Shown: positions 9,490-18,056 of the stretch, piece after piece
Numbering within the stretch: position 1 is the first letter of the stretch
Layout: the number at the start of each line of letters is the position of its first letter
Assembly (NCBI GenBank): GCA_046756405.1
Contig: JBHHWH010000001.1
Coordinates: 4,254 to 68,253, forward strand
Length of the DNA: 64,000 bases
Reading direction: 5' to 3'
DNA from: JBHHWH01 sp046756405
GTDB taxonomy: Bacteria > Actinomycetota > Acidimicrobiia > Spongiisociales > ZC4RG35
Notes under the pieces: model-generated
What the model was told of the DNA's origin: nothing
Database searches by the model: none
What the model saw: the letters and a program-made list of their open reading frames with translations, nothing else
Program-made: the position numbers and the translations under genes

Positions 9490-9807
9490 GTGACGGACCG
9501 CCAACGCCGAACCTGGACCTTTCTCACCAATCACGCCAGGGTCCTCATCCTCATCGCGCAATCTCCCGGAATTCGGCTGCGTGACCTCGCAGCACAAATC
9601 GGCATCACCGAACGTGCCGCCCAGCGGATCGTCTCCGAGCTGGAGTCGGCCGGATATCTCTCCCACGAAAAGGAGGGGCGCCGCAACCGCTACCACCTCC
9701 ACCCCGAGGCCCATCTCCGCCACCCCCTGGAACAGGACATCGAGGTAGGCCAGCTCCTCGATCTGTTCGTCGACCGCTCACCGTCGCGACCGATCGACCT
9801 CAGCTGA
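9490..9807 (+). CDS. Small winged-helix (MarR-like) transcriptional regulator
   Basis: 105 residues, essentially one winged helix-turn-helix. NHARVLILIAQSPGIRLRDLAAQIGITERAAQRIVSELESAGYL gives helix 1, the HTH with recognition helix around ITERAAQRIVSELE, and the wing HEKEGRRNRYHLHPE. This matches the stand-alone HTH_24/MarR-like proteins common in actinobacteria. The start is a GTG at 9490. Target genes are unknown; pirin upstream and the antiporter downstream (opposite strand) are candidates. It lacks a dimerisation extension beyond a short C-terminal helix. Confidence 0.75.
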   Translation: MTDRQRRTWTFLTNHARVLILIAQSPGIRLRDLAAQIGITERAAQRIVSELESAGYLSHEKEGRRNRYHLHPEAHLRHPLEQDIEVGQLLDLFVDRSPSRPIDLS

Positions 9808-9884
9808 GGCACGGCGTGACGGTGTAGAGACCACCTCCCGCTCGGCTCCAACGGCGGGCGAGACTCACCGCAGGATCGATACGG

Positions 9885-12077
9885 TCAATACCGGCTTTGG
9901 CTGGGGAGAGTGACAACGGCCACCGGAATCTGGGTTCTCTCCAGGATGTAGTTGACGCGGTGACCGAAGAAGGGCCGCCCGGTGACAGCCCTACTCGATG
10001 CTCCAATGGCCAGGAGGTCAAAACCGCCCTGGTTGGCGAGGGCGACGATCTCGGCCTCCGGGTTAGCAGCGATCTTCACTATTCCCTCCACCGTGGCGCC
10101 GAGTCGAGAACCCAATGCGGCCGACTCCGCTACCAGCTCCTGACCGGTGAGCAGCGCATCGTTGGAAGTGAGGGTGTCGAACATGGCACCGCTACCGGTG
10201 GGTCGATTCACGAAGTGAACCGCGGCCGCGCTGCCCGAACTCCCCGCCGCGATAGAGAACCCCAGCTCAGCGGCGGCACGCGAGGTTCGGCTGGCTACCA
10301 CAGGCACCAGCACGCGATTCGGCAAGCCCTCGGCGACCGAAGCTCTTTCGGGAAGTCGCACCACCAAGGTCGGCAGGTCGACGAGGCTGAGAATCCTGTC
10401 GACCACATTTGAGAACACACCCGCCGATCGCCGCTCGTCGGCCGAAGCTCCCACTACCAGTAAGTCGTATCCAAGACGGGACTCCCTGGCAATGGCGGCC
10501 GCCGGATCCGTTGACACCACACGCAACACCCGGTGTCGGATCGAGCCCAGATCTAAATCGACCTGAGTGGGATCGGAGCTGGAAGCCTTACGGCGCCGGC
10601 CCCACATCGAACGGCCAGCAGGCACATCAACGGCGAGGACAGTGACATCCGGGTCTTCGAAGACGCTGGAGATTATCCGCGCCGCGTACCGACTGTTGGC
10701 ACCACCCCTCGTAGGCAAGAGTATCCGGCGGCTACCGAGGATCTCCGAAGCCTCCTGCATTGCCTCCCGTTCGAGTCTTCCTGCCTCCTCAACGGGGATC
10801 TCCCAGCCGCTGACCACGGCCCGAAGGAGCTGCGGTGCCAGCAGCGACGTTGCGATCGCGGCCACCACCAGCACCGTGTACCCGGTCTGGCTGATCACCG
10901 ACAGGTTCAGGGCCACCAGGGCGACCACGATGCCCATCGCACCCAGGGCGGAGAGACCAGAGCCGAGGGCCAGAGCCTCGCGCCCTCGCACACCTCCGAA
11001 CCGGCCTCCGACAATCGTCCCCGCGAGCTTGGCAGCTACGGCAAGGAAGATCAGACCCACGGCTAACAGGGCGGGGGTAGGAGAGGCAAGGAGACCGACG
11101 TCGACCTGGAGACCGCTGAAGGCGAAGAAAATGGGGGCGAAGATCGCTGCGGTCACAGTCTCCAGAGTTCGGCGGACCTCGGGTAACTGGTGCCTTGTAG
11201 AGGCGAGGAGAATCCCGACCACGAAGGCTCCGAGTATCGCTTCAAGCTGGAGCACCTGGGTAATCCCTGCTCCAATGAGCGCTGCCACGACGCTAACGGT
11301 CAACGCGGCGTTGAGTCCCGATCCGCGATCGAGGATGACCCGCATCACGCGGTCAAGAATCCATCGTCCCGCGGTCGCTGCCAGCACCAACAGCAGGACC
11401 AAGCCACCGAACGAGCGCGCCAGAAGATCTGGTCGGAACCCGTCCAGGGCAACTCCGGTCAAGCCGGCCAGGACCAGCCAGCCAACAGCGTCCATGGCCA
11501 TCCCGGCGGCCAGGGTGATCTGACCGAAGTTGCGCCGCAGCAACCCCATGTCCTGAAGGATCTTGGCCACCACCGGTAGGGCAGAAACGGAGAGGGCCAG
11601 GGCGAAGAAACCGACAAACGTCGGACGGTCGCCCAGTTCGCCGACGAAAGAGTCCGGAACCAAGAACGCCACCGCTCCCATGGCCGCCAGCGGTACCAGG
11701 AAACCCCCCGCCGACACCCAGGCGGTCGCCCTGCGGAACCTGGCGATAATCGCCAGATCTGTCTCGTAGCCGATCACCACCAAAAGCAGGATCACACCGA
11801 TCCAGGCGAGGGCAAATACGATCGATGTCACGACCTCGTCGCCGAAGATCCAGTCGTAGAGATCGGGGGCGGCACGACCGAGAATGCTCGGTCCGAGAAT
11901 CACACCCGCTACCAGCTCCCCCACCACCGCCGGCTGGCCGGCTCTTTTCATCAGCCCGCCCAGGGCCCGGGCGATACCGATGAGGGCTACTAACTGCACC
12001 AGCAGCACCAGGATCTGGTGTTCGCTGAGGGGTGGTGCGGTACCCCCTGAAACCTGTCCGAGGAGGCTCGGATACAT
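9885..12077 (-). CDS. CPA2-family cation/proton antiporter with two C-terminal universal-stress domains
   Basis: Predicted Na+ or K+/H+ exchanger of the KefB/NapA type, 730 residues. The first 400 or so hold about 12 hydrophobic segments, including the opening GQPAVVGELVAGVILGPSIL typical of CPA2 transporters. Two USP-like cytosolic domains follow: the first begins RRILLPTRGGANSRYAARII, the second RVLVPVVASRTSRAAAE. Both have a late G-rich nucleotide-binding loop (LLVVGASADERRSAG and LLAIGASSRAVTGRPFFG). There is no RCK/TrkA-N domain, so USP domains probably serve as the nucleotide-sensing gate. The specific ion is unknown. Confidence 0.87.
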   Translation of the reverse strand: MYPSLLGQVSGGTAPPLSEHQILVLLVQLVALIGIARALGGLMKRAGQPAVVGELVAGVILGPSILGRAAPDLYDWIFGDEVVTSIVFALAWIGVILLLVVIGYETDLAIIARFRRATAWVSAGGFLVPLAAMGAVAFLVPDSFVGELGDRPTFVGFFALALSVSALPVVAKILQDMGLLRRNFGQITLAAGMAMDAVGWLVLAGLTGVALDGFRPDLLARSFGGLVLLLVLAATAGRWILDRVMRVILDRGSGLNAALTVSVVAALIGAGITQVLQLEAILGAFVVGILLASTRHQLPEVRRTLETVTAAIFAPIFFAFSGLQVDVGLLASPTPALLAVGLIFLAVAAKLAGTIVGGRFGGVRGREALALGSGLSALGAMGIVVALVALNLSVISQTGYTVLVVAAIATSLLAPQLLRAVVSGWEIPVEEAGRLEREAMQEASEILGSRRILLPTRGGANSRYAARIISSVFEDPDVTVLAVDVPAGRSMWGRRRKASSSDPTQVDLDLGSIRHRVLRVVSTDPAAAIARESRLGYDLLVVGASADERRSAGVFSNVVDRILSLVDLPTLVVRLPERASVAEGLPNRVLVPVVASRTSRAAAELGFSIAAGSSGSAAAVHFVNRPTGSGAMFDTLTSNDALLTGQELVAESAALGSRLGATVEGIVKIAANPEAEIVALANQGGFDLLAIGASSRAVTGRPFFGHRVNYILERTQIPVAVVTLPSQSRY

Positions 12078-12514
12078 CAGTGCAGCGCCCAGCTGGATGC
12101 GATCCGCCAGCGGCGCGCTGGACGGCTACGAGAGCGCCGCCTACCTGGTCGGCCGCTTACATACGAATGACTATTGACGATATAGATGTCGTGATACTAC
12201 TGTCGGCTGATGTTGAACCGGGACTTGCCATCCCGAGGCCCAGCAAGCCTACTCAGCCCTTCGGGGACCATGAGATGACAAGCGGACCCGACGGCCGTGC
12301 AGAGGCTGGAGACGGGCTTCCGAGCGACGGATTCGACTCGATTCCCTTCCCCTTCCGGGTCGTCTGGGCCGGTACCGCCCCAGCCCGAGACCTGGCGCGA
12401 GCCCTTGGCGGAGGCTTCGCATCCCAGGCTGAGCACAATCTTGCAGCATCGTGTGTCAAAGCTCGAGCCACCTTGGTGGTAACCCGGGCCATCACCCCTT
12501 CGAACCTCTGCTCG
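12078..12514. other. 437-base stretch without a confident gene
   Basis: This lies between the antiporter start and the USP/CBS gene start I accept. The plus frame of the USP/CBS gene stays open through it, with ATGs at 12167 and 12275, so that gene may be longer. However, codon third positions look less GC-rich and the translation is unlike any domain I know. Short antisense frames are equally unconvincing. Promoters for both flanking genes should lie here. Confidence 0.5.
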
Positions 12515-13243
12515 ATGGCGGCGCCGTACGAGTTCACGCCCTCGCAGACTCGGCTGATCGTCGCCGCTGTAGCGGGAGGACCCCACTCTCTGCTGGCCGC
12601 CAGGGTGGCACAGCGCCTCTCCGAACAGCTAGGCGTCCCCGCCTATGCCGTCTGCGGATACGGGCCGGCCAGCCTCCGGCGAGAAGCCGAGGATGTCCTC
12701 GCCGGCATCACTGCTCGGATACCCGACCTCGAGGTCAGGGCCATACGGGTCCCGCGCCCGGCGGCCATCGTTGAACGACTACCGGCGAGCGCCCTGGTCG
12801 TCGTAGGCGCTCCCGGCGGCAACTGGCTGGAACGCCGGTTCTTGGGGCCTGGGGCACGAATACATTCCCGAGCTCCCGGCGGGGTGATCGTCGTAAAGGA
12901 AGCCCCGGCTCGTGTCTTTCAGGTCATGCGCCCTGCCCCGGCCTTCAGCCCCGACATGAGTGCGTCCGATGCTGCTTTCCTCGCCGGAAACCGAAGCGTC
13001 ATCGTCGCCGACGGCGAACGTCTCCTCGGGGTGGCGCCAGTCCAGGCGCTGGCTGAGGCACCGAAGGAAGCCGCACTGCGAGAGCTCGCCGAGCACCCCG
13101 TCTTCTTGATGGCTACGGACCTCACCGAACGAATCGCGGAGATAGCCAGTCGTTGTGGCAGCGGCCCCATCCCGGTGGTCGACGCCAGCGGTCATCTGGT
13201 CGGAGCCGTGGAGGCTTCGGACACATCGAGGCGCTGGATGTAG
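12515..13243 (+). CDS. Universal-stress domain plus CBS-domain protein
   Basis: 242 residues from the ATG at 12515. Residues 1-125 look like a USP fold: TRLIVAAVAGGPHSLLAARVA is the first strand-loop-helix, and LVVVGAPGGNWLERRFLGPGA is a nucleotide loop of the G-x2-G-x9-G type. Residues 135-240 resemble a CBS pair, with FLMATDLTERIAEIA followed by GPIPVVDASGHLVGAVEASD. CBS and USP domains both bind adenosine nucleotides. Placed beside an antiporter that carries USP domains, it may be an energy-state regulator of that transporter. The start is uncertain. Confidence 0.6.
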   Translation: MAAPYEFTPSQTRLIVAAVAGGPHSLLAARVAQRLSEQLGVPAYAVCGYGPASLRREAEDVLAGITARIPDLEVRAIRVPRPAAIVERLPASALVVVGAPGGNWLERRFLGPGARIHSRAPGGVIVVKEAPARVFQVMRPAPAFSPDMSASDAAFLAGNRSVIVADGERLLGVAPVQALAEAPKEAALRELAEHPVFLMATDLTERIAEIASRCGSGPIPVVDASGHLVGAVEASDTSRRWM

Positions 13244-13293
13244 CGGGCCCGAAGTTACAGCCTCCCCCTCTCACCGGACATCCCAGCAACAAC

Positions 13294-13345
13294 CCTCACG
13301 CGCTGAGGAGCCCGGGAAGGGACCGGGCTCCTCGGCGTGGTGAGG
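13294..13345. terminator. Bidirectional terminator hairpin
   Basis: CCTCACGC and GCGTGGTGAGG form outer arms around a perfect inner stem, GAGGAGCCCGG against CCGGGCTCCTC, with a short loop. It sits in the 107-base gap between two convergent genes, the normal place for a shared terminator. There is no clear T-run on either side, so factor-assisted termination is possible. Confidence 0.6.
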
Positions 13346-13350
13346 CGCGA

Positions 13351-14025
13351 TTACGGCTTGTAGTCGTCGGCCTGGTCGGGGATTGTGGTGTCGGCGCTGT
13401 CGGCCTCGTCCGGCAGCACGGTGTCAGGATCGGCCTGGTCCGGTACGACCTCCTCTGGGACGATCTCGGCGTTGTCGTCGGCAGTGTCCAGACCCTCCGA
13501 GGCCTTGCCGTCGGAAGCAGTATCGGCCACGTCCGATCCGAAGTCTTCGCCGGTGGTGGGATCCGAGTTTTCGATCACATCGGTCACCGCCTTCGCGACA
13601 TCGTCGGCGGCGTCGTCGGGTCCCGGTATCTCGACACCGATGAAGTCGAAAGCCTGGGCCGCCCAGGCTTGTGCCGGGTCGGGCAAGTTGCCGGTGGCAG
13701 CGAAACCGCCGGCCGTCGTGGCGAGGGCCACGGAGCCGATCAGCAGCTTCCCGAGGAAGGACGAAAGGATTGTGCTCAGCATGATGCGTCGCCTCCATCT
13801 CATGGGTAGGGGTCTTCCGGCCCGGAACCTGGTCCGGGTCGGGACGCCAGAAGCACGGGTCACCTCGACGGCCAGAGAGGCCGGGAGACCGGTGTCGTAA
13901 CCGGTCACCGTCGAGTCCGACAGGGTCCCGAGCAGGTTTGTCACCTGATCATCGAGATCAGGAACGGATTCGCCGGCGAGAAACCGGTCGATCGTTTCGT
14001 CGAGTTGTCGCTTCGAGCGTCTCAA
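13351..14025 (-). CDS. Putative anti-sigma-like single-pass membrane protein
   Basis: 224 residues, starting in an ATGA overlap with the ECF sigma gene, which makes it the likely partner of that sigma factor. A charged cytosolic N-terminus (RRSKRQLDETIDRFLAGE) of about 75 residues precedes one hydrophobic segment near residues 83-108 (STILSSFLGKLLIGSVALA). The outer part is strongly acidic and proline/aspartate-rich, with repeated PDQAD and PDEAD units at the C-terminus. I see no zinc-binding HxxxCxxC anti-sigma motif. Its role is inferred from topology and gene order only. Confidence 0.55.
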   Translation of the reverse strand: MRRSKRQLDETIDRFLAGESVPDLDDQVTNLLGTLSDSTVTGYDTGLPASLAVEVTRASGVPTRTRFRAGRPLPMRWRRRIMLSTILSSFLGKLLIGSVALATTAGGFAATGNLPDPAQAWAAQAFDFIGVEIPGPDDAADDVAKAVTDVIENSDPTTGEDFGSDVADTASDGKASEGLDTADDNAEIVPEEVVPDQADPDTVLPDEADSADTTIPDQADDYKP

Positions 14026-14702
14026 TTCACCTCCGTTACCGACGGAGACGACGAAATCCCTACGCCTTTGGTGAGATTCTTTCTCAGACGGCGGATCGCC
14101 CGATGCTGTAGCGATTGCACCGCCCCGGGGGTCTTTCCCATGATCGCGGCGATCTCGGTTATACCGAACCCCCCGAGAACGCGCAGGACCATGACTTCCC
14201 TCTGGTCCCTTGAGAGGGTGGAGAGGATCGCGTCAACCTCCTCTCGGTCGAAGGTCTCCATGGCGGCGGATTCGGCAGACTCGACGGGAGTGTCTGCTGC
14301 GTCGAGGAACTCGATGGCGGTTGGGTCTTCACGACGCCTTCCCCGCCTGCGGCGCTCGTCAATGATCCGATGGTGAGCGATGGTGAACACCCAGGAGCGG
14401 AATCCCGAATACTCACCCGAGAAGCGTCCAATGCTGCGAGCCACCTGAAGCCAGATCTCCCCAGCAAGGTCGTCCGGATCCGCCGCCCCCTGACGCCGCA
14501 GATACCCCCTGAGGACCGGGTCGATCTCGGCCACCAGCAGCTCCCAGGCCCACTCGGCTCCGGCCCGGGCCGCCTCCAGGACGGCACCGAACACCTCGCT
14601 GGACAGCGAGGGTGGAGTCCTGGCCTTGCCGGAGTCGGTCACGGTCACCTGAGTAACCGACGCGACCGGCCCTCTCCTTACGGGGTCTCCGGGAGCACCC
14701 AC
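14022..14702 (-). CDS. ECF-family RNA polymerase sigma factor
   Basis: Sigma-70 family factor of about 226 residues. Region 2 is DLAGEIWLQVARSIGRF through FRSWVFTIAHHRIIDERRRR, which melts and recognises the -10 element. Region 4 is STLSRDQREVMVLRVLGGF followed by the HTH ITEIAAIMGKTPGAVQSLQHRA. The annotated start is a GTG. The residues before VTDSGKARTP look unlike the family, so translation may begin at a GTG about 15-25 codons further in. The linked downstream gene encodes a likely membrane partner. Target promoters cannot be named. Confidence 0.87.
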   Translation of the reverse strand: MGAPGDPVRRGPVASVTQVTVTDSGKARTPPSLSSEVFGAVLEAARAGAEWAWELLVAEIDPVLRGYLRRQGAADPDDLAGEIWLQVARSIGRFSGEYSGFRSWVFTIAHHRIIDERRRRGRRREDPTAIEFLDAADTPVESAESAAMETFDREEVDAILSTLSRDQREVMVLRVLGGFGITEIAAIMGKTPGAVQSLQHRAIRRLRKNLTKGVGISSSPSVTEVN

Positions 14703-14874
14703 GCCCTTGGAATCGGCGCGCCTACGGCGTTGACTGAGGGGTTTGTGGTGTTATCCGACCCCCAGGTACGGGTAGGCATCGATCGGGCCGGAACTGAGCG
14801 CCAGGACGCGGACTCGGGGACAGGCAGAGCCGGGACCGTTGGTAGCCTCCGGCCTCCGGCGAATTGGAAGGATC

Positions 14875-15852
14875 ATGGAGTACGTGCGTCTCGGCGCGTC
14901 GGGCCTCAAGGTGTCCCGCATCTGTTTGGGAATGATGTCCTATGGCGACCCCGGATGGAGAGACTGGGTGCTCCCCGAGGACGAGGCCGAGCCTCTGGTG
15001 CGGGCAGCGGCCGACGCCGGTGTCACCTTTTTCGACACCGCCGACATGTACTCCCGGGGAGTCAGCGAGGAGGTAACAGGACGTCTTCTTCGCCGCGTCT
15101 TTGATCGCCGGGAAGATTACGTAGTGGCCACCAAGGTTCGCTTTCCCATGGGTGAGGGGCCCAACGACAGTGGCCTCTCCCGGGGACACATCCTTGACGC
15201 GGTGGACGCATCCCTGCGCAGGCTCGGCGTCGACCACATCGACCTCTACCAGATCCATCGTTGGGACGACTCCACGCCAATCGAAGAGACGATGCAAGCC
15301 CTCGACGATTGCATCAGGTGGGGAAAGGTCCGCTATATCGGAGCCTCCTCCATGGCGGCATGGCAGTTCGCCAAGGCCCAGCACACCGCCGACCGTGGCG
15401 GTTGGACCCGGTTCATCACCATGCAGAACCACTACAACCTCCTCTATCGGGAGGAAGAGAGGGAGATGATCCCCCAGTGTCTGGACATGGGAGTGGGCCT
15501 GCTCCCCTGGAGCCCCCTCGCCCGGGGCCTTCTCGCCCGGCCCGTCGCGGAGCGGGCAGCCACCAAGCGCGGTGCCATCGACCAGTTCACGCCCCAGTGG
15601 TATCCCGACGACGAAGCCGGCCGGGCCATCATCGGCGCCGTGGGAGAGGTGGCGGCGAACAGGGAGATCAGCCGAGCCCGGGTGGCTCTGGCCTGGCTGC
15701 TCTCCAAGCCAGCGGTGACGGCACCTATCGTCGGGGTCACCAAGATGTCCCACCTGGAGGATGCGGTCGCCGCCGTCGAGCTGACCCTGGAGGGTGAGGA
15801 GATCGAACGGCTGGAGTCGCCCTATCGAACCAGGCAGGTAGCCGGCCACTGA
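14875..15852 (+). CDS. Aldo/keto reductase
   Basis: NADPH-dependent oxidoreductase with a TIM-barrel fold, 325 residues. The catalytic tetrad is present: Asp54 and Tyr59 in FFDTADMYSRG, Lys87 in VVATKVRF and His128 in LYQIHRWD. The cofactor end has SPLARGLLARP and a late APIVGVTK stretch. I chose the ATG at 14875 because GGAAGGA lies 4 bases upstream and MEYVRLGASGLKVSRICLG is the classic family start. It resembles the YajO/Tas-like group; the substrate is unknown. It stands alone between the sigma gene and a convergent kinase. Confidence 0.92.
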   Translation: MEYVRLGASGLKVSRICLGMMSYGDPGWRDWVLPEDEAEPLVRAAADAGVTFFDTADMYSRGVSEEVTGRLLRRVFDRREDYVVATKVRFPMGEGPNDSGLSRGHILDAVDASLRRLGVDHIDLYQIHRWDDSTPIEETMQALDDCIRWGKVRYIGASSMAAWQFAKAQHTADRGGWTRFITMQNHYNLLYREEEREMIPQCLDMGVGLLPWSPLARGLLARPVAERAATKRGAIDQFTPQWYPDDEAGRAIIGAVGEVAANREISRARVALAWLLSKPAVTAPIVGVTKMSHLEDAVAAVELTLEGEEIERLESPYRTRQVAGH

Positions 15853-16062
15853 GCCTTACGCTCGGTGCCTCCGGCGGTGCAGGCCGACAACTCAGCCATC
15901 AGCAGTCGAGGGGCGGCGACACCCACCAACACTGAGACGGTGAAAGTCTGCCTATTCATAGGCGCGTAGCGGATCGCCGGCCCTGGAGCATCAGGCGAGC
16001 CTAGACCCGGAGCGTGGGTCTCACCCTTACTCCGGCAGGATTGGCTGGACGGAAGCGACCGG

Positions 16063-17655
16063 CTACTCCGACGATCGAATCCCGGCTCGGCTCGGCGACC
16101 TGACGGCGTGGAGATCGCAGGCGAACGCCCACCTCTCCCCGTCCCGCTCGAACCGAAGAGCACCTCCCGCGGCAGCAGCGACGGTGCAGGCATAGCTGAT
16201 GCCGAGGCGGTCGCCTGCCTCCGGGGGCATCACATCGGGCCGCACCAGAAGACTCCACGTCCTATCGAGGGGGGTCTCCGAATCGATGTCAGGTCCCGGA
16301 CCTAGGTCCCACAAGCGAAGACGGACCCCTTCGCCGACCCGCTCGGCGGAAAGGGTGACAGGAGGGGTGCCGTGCTTGAGCCCGTTATCGATCAGCTCGC
16401 TTAGGGCCACAGCAAGAAGTTCCGGTTCACAGCGAACAGTCGAGTCGAGCTCCCCCTCGATCACCAACACCGAGCTCAAGCCAGGGCGAGCCGGAATCAC
16501 ATGCTCGTCGATCAGCTCCCGGACCGTCACCATCGTCTCCGGCCACTCAGGAGCCCGTTGCAGCCTCAGCATCGAGCTGATCCTGTTGAGAAGCCTTTCA
16601 ATCCGAGCCCCGCCTTCCCGTATGGCCTCAGCAGCCTCTCGCAGCTCCTCGTCCTCCAAGTCCCCTTTGGCTATCAACTCTGAATAGGCGATGACCGGCG
16701 ACAGAGGGGTCCTGAACTGGTGGTTGGCCGACTCCAAGAACCGCCGGTGCTGCTCTCCGGCCACCACCTGACTGGTCACATCCTCGGCGTACACCATCAG
16801 CATTGGAGGCTCGCTCGCAATCCGATCATGGGACATTCCAATCCGCAGGAACGTCTGGCGACCGTTGGCAGACCTCGTCACATAGAGAGAAGGCGACCCC
16901 GGGTCTCCCGATGCCCCTACCCGCCGCAGTACTTCTCTCAAGTTCTGTGGGGGTCCATCCGAAGGTGTGGCCTCTGTGACCGACGAGAGATCGGGCTCAG
17001 TGAGGCCAAAGCGTCGCGCCGTCTCATTGGCAAATAGGCAGCTCAGTGATTCGCAGTCGTACAGGGCGAAACCAATTGACGCCTCCTCGGCGATCCGCGC
17101 TGCAAGGGTAAGGGCCCGAACTGACTCCTCTTGCCAGTGCTCGGAGAGGGCACGACTCCACAGCAGCAACCCTATGAAGGCCAGAAAGACGCCCAGCCTG
17201 ACGACACTCGTGCCGGTCACATCATCGGCCAACGCGATCACTCCCAGATAGGAGACCGTGGCGGCCATCGTGAGTCCGATGAGCCTTCGCACCGGACCGG
17301 TCACCGTCTCCCAGACGACCACGATCAGCATGGAGAAGAAGAGCGGGCTCTCCGTGCCCCCATCCAGCGCCACCAGAGCGCCCGCCAGCCCCAGCGACCC
17401 CGCTCCTCGAAACATGCATACGTGTCCCCTAAGCCCCGACTTCACCCGTCCAGCAAGAACGTTCAAACTCGCTCGCCACGCCCACAGAGCCCCGGCTACC
17501 ACCAGTACGCCGACGGGCCGCAGCACGTCACCGAACACGACGAGCGCCAGGACATGCATGGAGACGATCGGTCCGACAGGATCAAACCGCTCGATCCACG
17601 ACTGCCAGCGGGGTCTTCGGGCTTCGATAATCGAAAAGCGACCCTCTGGATGCAT
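16063..17655 (-). CDS. Orphan membrane sensor histidine kinase
   Basis: 530 residues from the ATG at 17655; the frame opens further upstream but that part is arginine/proline-rich and unlike protein. The N-terminal 170 residues hold about five hydrophobic segments (for example MHVLALVVFGDVLRPVGVLVVAG and FFSMLIVVVWETV) with little external sequence, a receptor-like membrane domain. A PAS-like region follows (about 180-295). The HisKA helix has His312 in ESANHQFRTPLSP, and the ATPase domain has ELIDNGLKHG and WDLGPGPD. No response regulator is adjacent. It lies downstream of a mini-gene for a signal-peptide-like peptide on the same strand. Confidence 0.82.
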   Translation of the reverse strand: MHPEGRFSIIEARRPRWQSWIERFDPVGPIVSMHVLALVVFGDVLRPVGVLVVAGALWAWRASLNVLAGRVKSGLRGHVCMFRGAGSLGLAGALVALDGGTESPLFFSMLIVVVWETVTGPVRRLIGLTMAATVSYLGVIALADDVTGTSVVRLGVFLAFIGLLLWSRALSEHWQEESVRALTLAARIAEEASIGFALYDCESLSCLFANETARRFGLTEPDLSSVTEATPSDGPPQNLREVLRRVGASGDPGSPSLYVTRSANGRQTFLRIGMSHDRIASEPPMLMVYAEDVTSQVVAGEQHRRFLESANHQFRTPLSPVIAYSELIAKGDLEDEELREAAEAIREGGARIERLLNRISSMLRLQRAPEWPETMVTVRELIDEHVIPARPGLSSVLVIEGELDSTVRCEPELLAVALSELIDNGLKHGTPPVTLSAERVGEGVRLRLWDLGPGPDIDSETPLDRTWSLLVRPDVMPPEAGDRLGISYACTVAAAAGGALRFERDGERWAFACDLHAVRSPSRAGIRSSE

Positions 17656-17862
17656 CTTCGTTACCCCACTTGCCGCCAAAACCAGATGACCGGCGACTCC
17701 GAGACGCGCCAGGCCCGGCCTCCCCCGTCGGCGACGCCGGCTCCACCTTCCTGGCACGCCGGCCGCCGACGGGTTCGGTCGGACAGGACACCCCTCCTCG
17801 CGGTCGCCCGGAGAAAGCTGGAGACCCATGCCTGCCCTTCGCCCGCGCCACCGGGATTCGGG

Positions 17863-17955
17863 TCAGCTCATGTCGCTGATGGAAGCGAGGGCGGGAAGAG
17901 CGACTGAAAGTGCGCTGGCAAGAGCAAGCACAAACACGGTGACACGGCGTCGCAT
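17863..17955 (-). CDS. 30-residue signal-peptide-like mini-protein (candidate pro-peptide)
   Basis: A complete tiny gene: AGGAGGTG, 5 bases, ATG, 30 codons, TGA. This is among the best Shine-Dalgarno sequences in the window. The product starts MRRRVTVFVLALASALSVAL and ends PALASISDMS. Three arginines, a 16-residue hydrophobic core and an A-L-A cleavage motif make a textbook Sec signal, which would leave a tail of only SISDMS. It lies between a TPR-containing regulator and a membrane histidine kinase, all on the minus strand. A signalling pro-peptide is an inference. Other readings are a leader peptide for the kinase or the relic of a longer secreted gene. Confidence 0.6.
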   Translation of the reverse strand: MRRRVTVFVLALASALSVALPALASISDMS

Positions 17956-17974
17956 TGGGGCACCTCCTTGAGTC

Positions 17975-17993
17975 CGGCTGTTTTTCACAGCCG
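17975..17993. terminator. Hairpin CGGCTGT-N5-ACAGCCG
   Basis: A perfect 7-bp stem with a 5-base loop, 64 bases after the stop of the large BTAD regulator and 20 bases before the mini-gene start. It may end transcription of the regulator or cap the 5' leader of the mini-gene mRNA. There is no T-run behind it on the minus strand, so simple intrinsic termination is doubtful. Confidence 0.4.
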
Positions 17994-18056
17994 AGTATGC
18001 GGAGACCCCGTCTCCCAGATGTCTCACATTTCAGGGCGGACCGCCAAGACCTTCCG

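Noticed and set aside
10567..11523. A 318-codon plus-strand frame opposite the antiporter
   Set aside because: Arg/Ser/Thr/Pro-rich translation with no domain; it mirrors the transmembrane region of the real gene.
12032..12514. N-terminal extension of the USP/CBS protein
   Set aside because: The frame is open, but the translation is unlike any domain, overlaps the antiporter start and has weaker codon bias. Kept only as a stated alternative.
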